A stretch of 64,000 nucleotides of DNA from DASUFE01 sp036274675 (GTDB lineage: Bacteria > Pseudomonadota > Gammaproteobacteria > HTCC5015): the NCBI GenBank assembly GCA_036274675.1, contig DASUFE010000105.1, positions 1 through 64,000 on the forward strand, written 5' to 3'. The notes beneath the pieces were generated by a model. It worked only from the letters and a program-made list of their open reading frames with translations, ran no database searches and had not been told where the DNA came from. The position numbers were made by a program, and so were the translations under genes. Below are positions 34,586 to 42,277 of this stretch, one piece after another. Position 1 is the stretch's first letter; every line of letters starts with the position of its first letter.

Positions 34586-36358
34586 TTATTTCCCCGATAA
34601 CAGGTTTTGCAAGGTCTCGTAGAATTGCGCGGGCTTGACCGGCTTGTGCAACAGCGCGTAGCCGCTGGCCTGGGCTTCGCGAATGCGCTCCGGAGCCGTG
34701 TCGCCGGTCATGATAATCGCGGGTACCGGCTGCTTCAGGATTTTTTGCACGGCATGGATCGCGTCGGCGCCGATTTCCTCGTTGCGCAGGCGGTAATCGC
34801 AGACGATCAGGTCGGGCGGATTGGCCGCCGTGCGGGTTACTTGCACGGCTTCCACGGCCGAGCTTGCCGTCAGCACCCGGCATTTCCACGCCTGCAGAAT
34901 CGCCGACATCGCGTTCAGTATTTCCTTTTCATCATCGATGACCAGAATCGTTTTCCGGTTCAGCAACAGCTCATCCGCCGACCGGGACTCCGCCCCGGAA
35001 CGCGGCCGCGAGCGCGCCAGCGGCGCCCGGATGCGGAACAGTGAACCCTTGCCGACGCGGGAATCCAGGGTGAGCGCGTGCTTCAACAGCGCGCACAACC
35101 GTTGGCAGATCGCCAACCCCAATCCAAGGCCTTTGCTGCGGTCGCGTTCCGGATTGTTAAGCTGATAGAACTCATTGAAGATACGCTGCTGTTCGTTTTC
35201 CGGTATCCCGATTCCCGTATCCCAGATTTCAATCGAAACTCCCGGGCCGCGTTGGCGGCACGCCAGCAGTACGCCGCCGTGCCGGGTGTAACGCAACGCA
35301 TTGCTTACCAGGTTACGGATCACGTTGGTCAGCAGCACGGGGTCGGAATGCACGGCGAGCGAGGTGTCGCGAACGCGGAATTCGAGGTTGAGCCTTTCGG
35401 CCTGAGCCTGGAATTCGCTCCGCATCTGGTTGAATATCGATTGCAGGCGGATATCGGCGGCATTGACCTTGACCACTCCCGCATCGAGCTTCGAAATATC
35501 CAGCAGCGAGGACAGCAGCTCGTCGATCGACTCGATCGATTTTTCCAGGTGCTCCATGATGTCCTGGCCCTTGTCGCTGGTCACTTCGTATTTGAGCGCG
35601 CTGGCGAAGAGAGCGAGCGCATGCACCGGCTGGCGCAGGTCGTGGCTGGCGGAGGCGAGGAACTGGGTTTTCGCGCGGTTCGCCTGTTCGGCCTGCGTTT
35701 TCTGCTCGCGCAGCTTTTCGATCAGCTCGAGGTTCTCGAAGCGCAGGCGGATGCTTTCGCGGATGTTCTTGTTCGAGACATGTCCCATGCGCAGCACCAG
35801 CAACAGGAAGATGCTGGACAGCGCGCCGAGACTGATCCAGATGGGCGTGCCCTTGCTGAACATGTTGATGATCACCAGGCCGACCGACGCCAGCGCATAG
35901 GCGTAGAAACTCGGCAGCCAGTAACTGGTCGTGATCACGGACCCCGCGGCCAGGCCAATAATTACAGTGAGTATGAAAACCTGGTGCGGCGTCGAGTTCG
36001 GCACGATGAAGAAGATCCCGGCGAAACCCCAGACCACGCCCGCGATGAAGGTGGATGCGGCGAAATAATTCCCCCAGCGCGGCGCTTCATGGGTGGGCGG
36101 GTTGCGCCGGCTGTAGGCGCGCAGCAGCAGCGCCCGCAGCAGGAACACGCTGTAGGAGACCAGGCCCCAGCCGAGCAGCAGCGGCTTGGATATTTGGTCC
36201 CACAGGACGATGATGGATACGGCGGGGAAGACCAGCAGTCCCAACAGGGTGACGCCGACATTACGGTACTGGAAACGGACTGCGTCCGCGGTTATGCGCT
36301 CGTCGTTCGTCAATTGTGCCTGGCTGCTCACCCGAGACTTCTCCGCTACCACAGTCAT
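34586..36358 (-). CDS. Hybrid sensor histidine kinase with C-terminal receiver
   Basis: 590-residue membrane kinase. Residues ~30-205 hold six hydrophobic helices with very short loops, an MHYT- or 7TM-like sensor of no named type. A coiled-coil linker precedes the dimerisation domain with the phospho-His in LASASHDLRQPVHALALF. The ATPase domain has the N box (LVSNALRYT), G1 (DTGIGIP) and G2 (GLGLGLAI). Residues ~470-590 are a receiver (IDDEKEILN, VCDYRL, HKPVKP). Placement opposite the LuxR-type regulator indicates a phosphorelay pair. The 12-mer TGACATTTTGAG lies about 140 bases upstream of its start. Confidence 0.92.
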   Translation of the reverse strand: MTVVAEKSRVSSQAQLTNDERITADAVRFQYRNVGVTLLGLLVFPAVSIIVLWDQISKPLLLGWGLVSYSVFLLRALLLRAYSRRNPPTHEAPRWGNYFAASTFIAGVVWGFAGIFFIVPNSTPHQVFILTVIIGLAAGSVITTSYWLPSFYAYALASVGLVIINMFSKGTPIWISLGALSSIFLLLVLRMGHVSNKNIRESIRLRFENLELIEKLREQKTQAEQANRAKTQFLASASHDLRQPVHALALFASALKYEVTSDKGQDIMEHLEKSIESIDELLSSLLDISKLDAGVVKVNAADIRLQSIFNQMRSEFQAQAERLNLEFRVRDTSLAVHSDPVLLTNVIRNLVSNALRYTRHGGVLLACRQRGPGVSIEIWDTGIGIPENEQQRIFNEFYQLNNPERDRSKGLGLGLAICQRLCALLKHALTLDSRVGKGSLFRIRAPLARSRPRSGAESRSADELLLNRKTILVIDDEKEILNAMSAILQAWKCRVLTASSAVEAVQVTRTAANPPDLIVCDYRLRNEEIGADAIHAVQKILKQPVPAIIMTGDTAPERIREAQASGYALLHKPVKPAQFYETLQNLLSGK

Positions 36359-36497
36359 TTAGGTCTCCCAGTCCCTGGCGAGCGGGCAGTATACGTTGCC
36401 CGGCCCACCCTCGTCTCATACTTTAGTATGAGGCTCGAAGCGGCGGATCTGACCGCCATATTGTTCTTTCAGGCGTACTTTATATCCCAAGCCTCAG

Positions 36498-36509
36498 TGA
36501 CATTTTGAG
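36498..36509. repeat. Copy of the 12-mer TGACATTTTGAG (upstream of the hybrid kinase)
   Basis: Exact copy of the sequence also at 4809-4820 and 60692-60703. It lies between the priA stop and the hybrid kinase start. See the finding on this motif. Confidence 0.6.
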
Positions 36510-36528
36510 GCAGATCAAGCAATGCTGT

Positions 36529-38772
36529 TCAGAACATTTCGACAGGATCCACATCGATGGACCAGCGCACGGAGCGGCGTTCCGGCAGTTGTTCCGTTAC
36601 GAGAGTAATGCAATCCAGGGCATTGTGCAGGGCGCGCGCCTGATCCGACTGTAACAGCAGCTGGGCGCGGTAACGCCCGGCGCGACGCTCCATCGGAGCG
36701 GGGGCGGGACCGAGCAGCGCGACCGGCGGGCCGATGCGGGATTGCAGATGAGCGCGCAGCGAGGACAGGAATTGCAAAGCTTTGCCGGCGGTAGGTGCTT
36801 CGGCCCGCACCAGCACCATGCGTGTATACGGCGGCAATCCCGCGGCCTGGCGTTCCTCGAGCGCGGCATCGGCAAATTCGCGGTAGCCGCGGGTGATCAG
36901 CAGTTGCAGCAGGGGATGCTGCGGTTGATGGCTCTCGATCAGGACCTCGCCCGGACGTTCGGCGCGCCCGGCGCGCCCGGAAACCTGCGTTACCAGTTGC
37001 GCCATGTATTCCGTGCTGCGGAAATCCGCGCTGAACAGCGCCTGGTCAATGCCGAGAATGCCGACGCAGGTTACCTGCGGAAAATGGTGTCCCTTGGCCA
37101 GCATTTGAGTGCCAATCAGTATTCGCGCTTGCCCGCTCTGTGCTTTTTGCAGGCTCCGTTCGAGCGAACCCTTACGGCGTGTAGTGTCGCGGTCGATGCG
37201 CACGATTTCATAGCCCGGGAATTGCCCGGAGAAAAAATCCTCCATCTGTTCCGTGCCAAGGCCCACGATCAGCAGGCTGGCGCCGTTACAGGACGGACAG
37301 GCCGTATCGAGCGGCCGTTCCGAGCCGCAGTGGTGACAGCGCAGACGGTTGCTTGCGCGGTGCACGGTCAAATGGGCATCGCAACGCCGGCATTCGGCAT
37401 GCCATCCGCAGTCGTGGCAGATGTAAACCGGCGCGTAACCGCGGCGGTTCAGAAAGATCAGTGCCTGATTGCCCGCTTCCAGGTGTTCGCGGACGCGCTG
37501 CAGCAGCGCGGAAGAAACGGGCTGGTCGAGCGGTATCCGGCGCGCGTCGACCACGCCGATGCGCGGCAGTTGGGCCTGGCCGGTCCGGGCCGGCAAGTGC
37601 AGCCGCTGGTAACGCGCCTGCAGGCAGTTATGCAGGCTTTCCAGGCTGGGGGTGGCCGAGCCGAGGACGACCGGTATATCGAGCTGCTGCGCGCGTACTA
37701 CCGCCAGGTCGCGGGCGTGATAACGCCAGCCCTCCTGCTGTTTGAAGGAATGGTCGTGTTCTTCGTCGACTATAATGATTCCGGGCTTTGCCAATGGCGT
37801 AAAGACAGCCGAACGGGTACCGATGATCACGCGCGCTTCGTTGCCGCGCGCGGCGAGCCATGCGTTCAGGCGCTCACGGTCCCCGAGATCCGAATGCATG
37901 ACGGCGATCGGCACTGGCAGGCGTTCCTCGAAGCGCTGCAACAGCTGGGGGGTCAGGCCGATCTCGGGCACCAGCACCAATGCCTGCCGCCCCATTGCGA
38001 GAACCTGCTCGATTACATGCAGATAAACTTCGGTTTTGCCGCTGCCGGTAACGCCCTCAAGCAGCCAGCGTTTGAACCCATCCAGCGAGCAGCCGATAGC
38101 TTGCACCGCAAGCCGCTGGTCATTGTTCAGATCGGGCGAGTGCTGGAAGGACGCCCGGGGTTCCCGCACACTGTGCGCGGAGAAATATATGGTTTCCTGG
38201 TGCACCAGTTGCTTTTTCAGCAAGGCCTGCATGGGGGCGCGCCACTGACTCATGCGCTGGTTCAGGGCTTCCGATGTCAGTCCTGCGGCGTGTTGCTGCA
38301 ATAGCTTCAGCAAAGCCTGCTGTTTCGGGGCCCTCTGCGCCAGTTCGGCATCGAAATCCATACCGGCAGGCGTCAGCCGCCACAGGTTTTCCGTTTGCCG
38401 GGCGGCGGGTTCTCCGCGACGAAGCAGCGTAGGCAGCATGTGATGCAGTACTTCACCTGCCGGATGGTGGTAATAATCAGCCGCCCAGCGGCCGAGCGTC
38501 AGCAAGTCCGGGGTCAGGACGGGTGTTTCGTCGATAACCTGTGAAACCGGCTTGAGCTTGCGCGCATCAACAGCGGATTGGTCGCGTGTTTCGAGCAGAA
38601 TACCGACCGTGCTGCGCCTGCCAAAGGGCACCAGCACTCTGATGCCGGGTGTGGGAGGGGTAAAAAATTGCCGCGGAGCGTGATAATCGAAGCCCTTGTG
38701 CAACGGAGCCGCTACTGCTATGCGCCAGATCGGCTGGTTTGCGGTTGCAGGATGCTCGGGCCGGTCATGCAT
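36529..38772 (-). CDS. priA: Primosomal replication protein N' (PriA helicase)
   Basis: 747-residue superfamily 2 helicase that restarts stalled replication forks. The N-terminal DNA-binding domain (FDYHAPR, LVPFGRRSTVGIL) is followed by Walker A EGVTGSGKTE (about 239-248) and the DEEH box IIVDEEHDHSFKQQEGWRYHARDLA. A zinc module with paired CxxC motifs follows (CHDCGWHAECRRCD, CHHCGS, CPSC), then the helicase C-terminal lobe (ILIGTQMLAKGHHFPQVT). Length is normal. It is on the same strand as the kinase and argS, keeping the priA-argS neighbourhood known in Pseudomonas, although a kinase and regulator are inserted here. Confidence 0.96.
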   Translation of the reverse strand: MHDRPEHPATANQPIWRIAVAAPLHKGFDYHAPRQFFTPPTPGIRVLVPFGRRSTVGILLETRDQSAVDARKLKPVSQVIDETPVLTPDLLTLGRWAADYYHHPAGEVLHHMLPTLLRRGEPAARQTENLWRLTPAGMDFDAELAQRAPKQQALLKLLQQHAAGLTSEALNQRMSQWRAPMQALLKKQLVHQETIYFSAHSVREPRASFQHSPDLNNDQRLAVQAIGCSLDGFKRWLLEGVTGSGKTEVYLHVIEQVLAMGRQALVLVPEIGLTPQLLQRFEERLPVPIAVMHSDLGDRERLNAWLAARGNEARVIIGTRSAVFTPLAKPGIIIVDEEHDHSFKQQEGWRYHARDLAVVRAQQLDIPVVLGSATPSLESLHNCLQARYQRLHLPARTGQAQLPRIGVVDARRIPLDQPVSSALLQRVREHLEAGNQALIFLNRRGYAPVYICHDCGWHAECRRCDAHLTVHRASNRLRCHHCGSERPLDTACPSCNGASLLIVGLGTEQMEDFFSGQFPGYEIVRIDRDTTRRKGSLERSLQKAQSGQARILIGTQMLAKGHHFPQVTCVGILGIDQALFSADFRSTEYMAQLVTQVSGRAGRAERPGEVLIESHQPQHPLLQLLITRGYREFADAALEERQAAGLPPYTRMVLVRAEAPTAGKALQFLSSLRAHLQSRIGPPVALLGPAPAPMERRAGRYRAQLLLQSDQARALHNALDCITLVTEQLPERRSVRWSIDVDPVEMF

Positions 38773-39643
38773 GGCGACACTCTAGCACTAAGAACCCCCT
38801 GATTGAATTCGCGCGCAGTCAGGATTTTTGCGAAACGAGTAAAAAAGCGGGATGCACCTTTGTCTTGAGATTCTATATGTATGCAGGATCCGGTCCGATG
38901 CCGGCGAGAGTTAACATGTGTTTGTCTCTTGAGCGTCTCCGAGGCGCGTGTTCGGCGCGGCATCCTGCAAATTTCCTTCCAGCATTCCCTCGCTATGCCG
39001 TTTCTGTTGTGCATGCACCGGACTGCGCGCGGCACGGCTATGCTTTTTGCCGCCGACACTGCCGAAATTTTCGGGGCATGTGCGGCAAAACTGCGGTTTT
39101 TGCGCGAGTGATCATATTGAAAGCCGGGCGAGACTAAAGATCTTGTAAATTTTTCCGATGACAGCGCATGCAAAACAAAATTTTCTGTATGAAATGCAAA
39201 ATTTTTTTGTTGTAACAGAAAATTTCCGCGCTGACATCATTTGAAGTTAATTATGGTCAGCGATTGCTAACTCATTGTCAGGCTTGAAGAATTTTTTTTA
39301 TCCACAAAATCTGTGGATAACTGTGTGTATAGCGCAGTAATTTGATTCAGAAAGCGGCTCATTTATTACAGATTTATTAAATTGGTCAAAAATTGACCAC
39401 TGCATTTTCTGTTTAAGAATCAACTATTTAATAGCAGAAGACCCGCGCTTTGAAAAAACGTTCACGCGGTTCAACAGTCATTTTGCCAGCGGTTCCGGGC
39501 GATGTGTATAAAGGCTAAAAAAGCGGGCAAAAGTATTGAGTTCGGTATTTGACTGTGTTAGGTGCGCGGCATGTTCAATCGTGTCAACCGATGGTCGTTG
39601 ACTGCGTTTTCATTAATGAGATCGCAAAACTTCACGCGTTTTT
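38773..39643. promoter_or_regulatory. 871-base AT-rich spacer with DnaA-box-like sites
   Basis: The left 370 bases are unremarkable and carry no believable gene. From about 39150 the DNA becomes AT-rich with long T and A runs. It contains TTATCCACA (39298-39306) and its exact inverse TGTGGATAA (39312-39320), five bases apart. Nearby are TGTGTATAG (39324-39332, one mismatch to the box) and TGTGTATAA (39503-39511). This clustering of perfect DnaA-box consensus sequences next to an AT-rich stretch is compatible with DnaA-controlled expression of the sigma-factor gene or with an origin-like element. No replication gene is adjacent. Confidence 0.5.
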
Positions 39644-40258
39644 ATGTACGCTACAACTGTTGGCGTTTTAATTCATGCAGGTGCGGCCGGCTCGGGAGCG
39701 ACTATCCTGGATAAAATTACGCAGCTGAATTTTTTTCTTGCGCAAATCGAGCGCCGCTCATTGCGAATCGCCGAACTGGCGGTGCGTCAACGCGAAGATG
39801 CGCTGGATCTGGTCCAGGAGAGCATGCTGAAGCTGGCTGAAAAATACGTGAACAAACCGGCGGAGCAGTGGGCTCCGCTTTTTTACCGGATTCTGCAGAG
39901 CAAAATTCGTGATTGGTATCGCCGCCAGGCTGCTCGCGGCAGGATTTTCGGCGCGCTAAAGGAATATTTCGGAGACGACGCCGGGGATCCGCTGCATCTG
40001 GTTGAGGATACTTCCCCCGGTCCCGTCCGGCGACTGGAGATCGAGCAGGCCACCCCTGCCCTGGCCGAGGCCTTGCGGCGACTGCCGCTGCGCCAGCAAC
40101 AGGTTTTTCTGCTGCGGGCCTGGGAAGGGCTGGATGTACAGCAGACGGCCATTGCGATGAAATGCGGAACCGGCAGCGTTAAGACTCATTACCATCGCGC
40201 CCTACAGACTCTGCGCGAACTGTTGCAGGATCATCGAGAGGTTTGCGGCCATGAATGA
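39644..40258 (+). CDS. ECF-type RNA polymerase sigma factor
   Basis: 204-residue sigma-70-family protein. Region 2 is visible as LRIAELAVRQREDALDLVQESMLKLAEKY, and region 2.4 as WAPLFYRILQSKIRDWYRRQ. Region 4 is RLPLRQQQVFLLRAWEGLDVQQTAIAMKCGTGSVKTHYHRALQTL. The first ~25 residues (MYATTVGVLIHAGAAGSG) look unlike the family, and there is no Shine-Dalgarno before ATG 39644, so the true start may lie downstream, near the GGGAG at about 39693. The 3' end overlaps the DUF3619 gene by 8 bases (ATGAATGA), suggesting translational coupling. It heads a five-gene cluster that ends in a terminator. Confidence 0.85.
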   Translation: MYATTVGVLIHAGAAGSGATILDKITQLNFFLAQIERRSLRIAELAVRQREDALDLVQESMLKLAEKYVNKPAEQWAPLFYRILQSKIRDWYRRQAARGRIFGALKEYFGDDAGDPLHLVEDTSPGPVRRLEIEQATPALAEALRRLPLRQQQVFLLRAWEGLDVQQTAIAMKCGTGSVKTHYHRALQTLRELLQDHREVCGHE

Positions 40259-40616
40259 CATGGAACAATCGGAGATCGAGTTCAGGCGGCGCGTCAAAGA
40301 GCAACTGGATGCCGGAATTTCCGGTCTCGACGAAGCTGCGCTGGCGCGGCTGCGCGCGGCTCGCGAACAGGCGCTGGCAATCGCGCGCGCCAAACAGCGA
40401 ATTACGGATAACCGGCAGCCGTTCCGGCTGGGGTTTGCCATGGCGGCGATGCTCGTGGCTGTCATGACATGGCGATTGCTGCCGACTCACTGGTCCGGAT
40501 CGCCGCCCGGCGATATGACGGATGACCTGGAAATGCTGATCGCCGAGGATGAAGTGGATTTTTACGCGGACATGGAGTTTCTGATATGGCTGGAGCAACA
40601 GGATCATGCGAGTTGA
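40251..40616 (+). CDS. DUF3619-like membrane protein, possible anti-sigma factor
   Basis: 121 residues: a charged cytoplasmic N-terminal half (FRRRVKEQLDAGISGLDEAAL, Arg/Ala-rich helix), one membrane helix (about 60-80, GFAMAAMLVAVMTWRLLP), and an acidic C-terminal tail (DDLEMLIAEDEVDFYADMEF). The layout and position directly behind an ECF sigma gene, overlapping it by 8 bases, fit the DUF3619 family and an anti-sigma role. A sigma-binding motif cannot be proven here. It overlaps the next small gene by 11 bases. Confidence 0.75.
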   Translation: MNDMEQSEIEFRRRVKEQLDAGISGLDEAALARLRAAREQALAIARAKQRITDNRQPFRLGFAMAAMLVAVMTWRLLPTHWSGSPPGDMTDDLEMLIAEDEVDFYADMEFLIWLEQQDHAS

Positions 40617-40806
40617 AACTCTGCTATTAACCCTGGTCATTGCCACGGGTGTATACGCGGCGGACAAGCCGGAGCCTTTGAGCCTGGAGTTTCTGGATTT
40701 CCTCGGCGAAAACTCCGAACAGGACGAGATGCTGGAATTATTGATTGAGGCGGAAGGCGCGCCGGACCACGGCCGGCCGGAAGCGGGAGCGGATGAAGAT
40801 GACTAA
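40606..40806 (+). CDS. Small acidic exported protein of the sigma-factor cluster
   Basis: 66 residues. A short signal peptide (MRVETLLLTLVIATGVYA, cut before ADK) leads to a very acidic mature part of about 47 residues (LEFLDFLGENSEQDEMLELL; tail AGADEDD). Both ends overlap neighbours (DUF3619 upstream by 11 bases, DUF3106 downstream by 14), so it is almost certainly translated with them. Similar tiny proteins commonly lie between DUF3619 and DUF3106 genes in proteobacterial clusters, to my recollection. Function unknown. Confidence 0.7.
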   Translation: MRVETLLLTLVIATGVYAADKPEPLSLEFLDFLGENSEQDEMLELLIEAEGAPDHGRPEAGADEDD

Positions 40807-41344
40807 AATAACGCGTGCATTATTGATCCTGATCGCGGCCTGCGTGGCGGCGCCGGAGGCACTGGCGCTGGCGTGGGACGAACTCAGCCCCGAGCAGCAG
40901 AATGTGCTCGGCGAAGCGCGTGCGGGATGGGACAAGCTGGAGCCGGAGCGGCAGCAGGCGCTCGCGCATCGGGCGGAGCGGTATCTAAAGATGACGCCGG
41001 AACAGCAGCAGGCCGCGCGCAAGCGTTTTGAACAATGGCGCAAGCTGCCGCCGGAGAGAAGGCGCCAGATACGCAACATGTATCGGCAATTCAGGGAGCT
41101 GCCTCCCGAGGAGCAGGCGGCGCTGCGCGAACGCTACCGCCGCTTCCAGCAGTTATCGCCTGAAGAACGAAAGAGTCTGCGGCAACGCTGGCTGTCGATT
41201 TCGCCCGAACAGCGCCGCGAATTGCGCGAGCGCTGGCGGAATATGGATCCGGAGGAACGACGGAAACTGCGCGAACGCCGGCGCAACGGGAAACTGGAAG
41301 AGTCCGTGCAACAGCCGGCAGCGCAGACTCGTACCGCACCCTGA
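40793..41344 (+). CDS. Exported DUF3106 protein with PEQ/PEE repeats
   Basis: 183 residues from ATG 40793 (a second in-frame ATG is at 40799). A signal peptide (MKMTKITRALLILIAACVAA) is followed by about eight tandem repeats that each begin Leu/Met/Ile-x-Pro-Glu. Five are 18 residues long (for example LSPEQQNVLGEARAGWDK and MTPEQQQAARKRFEQWRK), then three are 15 residues (ISPEQRRELRERWRN type). The charge is strongly basic (Arg-rich) and helical throughout, which contrasts with its acidic neighbour. DUF3106 has no established function. It is a likely target of the sigma factor upstream. Confidence 0.85.
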   Translation: MKMTKITRALLILIAACVAAPEALALAWDELSPEQQNVLGEARAGWDKLEPERQQALAHRAERYLKMTPEQQQAARKRFEQWRKLPPERRRQIRNMYRQFRELPPEEQAALRERYRRFQQLSPEERKSLRQRWLSISPEQRRELRERWRNMDPEERRKLRERRRNGKLEESVQQPAAQTRTAP

Positions 41345-41462
41345 AACAGTCGCCGGGCGTGAAACCGTTCCCGGTTTGTCGATTTTCTTTGGTGCGGTGT
41401 CAACCGCGACCGGGTCGTCTCCGTTAATGCGGGTATCACAAACAAAAAAACTGGAGAGTTGT

Positions 41463-41852
41463 ATGAAGCGAGAATTGTTGAAGCTGGGTGTGCTGCTGGC
41501 TGGCCTGCTGGCCGTGTCCGGCGCGATGGCCGACCGCGGGGATCGGGTCGACCAGCGGCTGGATGATCGCGGCGACCGGATTGACCGGCGTTTGGATAAC
41601 CGGGGCGACCGGATCGACGAGCGGCTCGATGAACGGGGCGAGCGTCGGGAAGAGCATTTTGACCGCCAGGCGGAACGGGCGCGCAAGAAGGGTCACGAGA
41701 AGCAGGCGGAGCACTTGGAAAACAAGGGCGAACGGGTGGAAGAGCGCCTGGATAACCGGGGCGATCGGATCGATGAACGTCTGGATAATCGCGGCGACCG
41801 TATCGATGAGCGGCTCGACAGGCGGGGCGACCGTATCGAGCGCCGTCGGTAA
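41463..41852 (+). CDS. Exported hendecad-repeat protein (RGDRIDERLDN repeats)
   Basis: 129 residues from ATG 41463. A signal peptide (MKRELLKLGVLLAGLLAVSG, cut after AMA) precedes an almost purely charged mature part. It consists of about seven 11-residue repeats of the form RLDxRGDRIDx, interrupted once by a Lys/Ala/His-rich segment (QAERARKKGHEKQAEHLENK). An 11-residue period favours a right-handed coiled coil. At DNA level the unit is a 33-base repeat. Homologous low-complexity proteins exist in Pseudomonas, to my recollection, without assigned function. It lies 118 bases after the DUF3106 gene and ends 20 bases before a strong terminator. Confidence 0.8.
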   Translation: MKRELLKLGVLLAGLLAVSGAMADRGDRVDQRLDDRGDRIDRRLDNRGDRIDERLDERGERREEHFDRQAERARKKGHEKQAEHLENKGERVEERLDNRGDRIDERLDNRGDRIDERLDRRGDRIERRR

Positions 41853-42277
41853 AAACTTTCCGCTATAAAACCGCCGCCCGCATTGTTCATTGCGGGCGGC
41901 TTTCATCCCGATATGCAGATTAAAAATGGCCGGTGACCTGTTAAAACTCCTGATTTAAGGATGCCACCGCTTCCGATTAATCAATTCTGCTTAAGGCTTT
42001 TCTCGCTCCGAATTTATCAGTAGCTACTTGACTGACAAAAAGAGCTATTGGCCAAGCCACTTTAAGCCGTCTTTAACAATGTTTATATGCCATAAGTCCG
42101 GCTTTAAAAACGTTTACATGGACGAATTCGGGCTTTTACCCCGCTAGCATTCCCTCCCAGGAGAACGTTTACATGGTCGAACCCGGCCTTACCAGCATCA
42201 TATTGCGGTGGATTCCAGATTTAGTTGGGGGATTGTGCAAGCGGGCTATTAATCACGAGTATTTAAGGAGAATGATC
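41853..42277. promoter_or_regulatory. Spacer with cluster terminator and repeated sites before the first propeller gene
   Basis: After the terminator (41873-41904) the DNA is AT-rich. The sequence AACGTTTACATGGNCGA occurs twice, at 42109-42125 and 42164-42180, 55 bases apart, and a weaker relative (AATGTTTATATGCCAT) starts at 42079. The second copy lies about 98 bases before the ATG at 42278. These could be operator sites for the propeller pair. Open frames inside this spacer look like upstream read-through of the gene, not independent proteins. Confidence 0.4.
41873..41904 (+). terminator. Strong rho-independent terminator ending the sigma-factor cluster
   Basis: A perfect 10-base stem, GCCGCCCGCA (41873-41882) with TGCGGGCGGC (41891-41900), an 8-base loop and a short T run. 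It separates the ECF/DUF3106/hendecad cluster from the propeller genes. Confidence 0.85.

Noticed and set aside
35078..36508. 476-codon plus-strand frame opposite the hybrid kinase
   Set aside because: Shadow of the kinase, rich in His/Gln/Asp, with no domain signal.
36742..38304. 520-codon plus-strand frame opposite priA
   Set aside because: Antisense to a fully convincing PriA; no family motif.
38739..39137. 132-codon frame after priA
   Set aside because: Starts inside priA in the opposite sense and shows no recognisable motif or ribosome site.
39298..39511. Region considered as the chromosomal oriC
   Set aside because: Neighbouring dnaA, dnaN, gyrB, rpmH or gidA-type genes are absent, so I report it only as DnaA-box-like.
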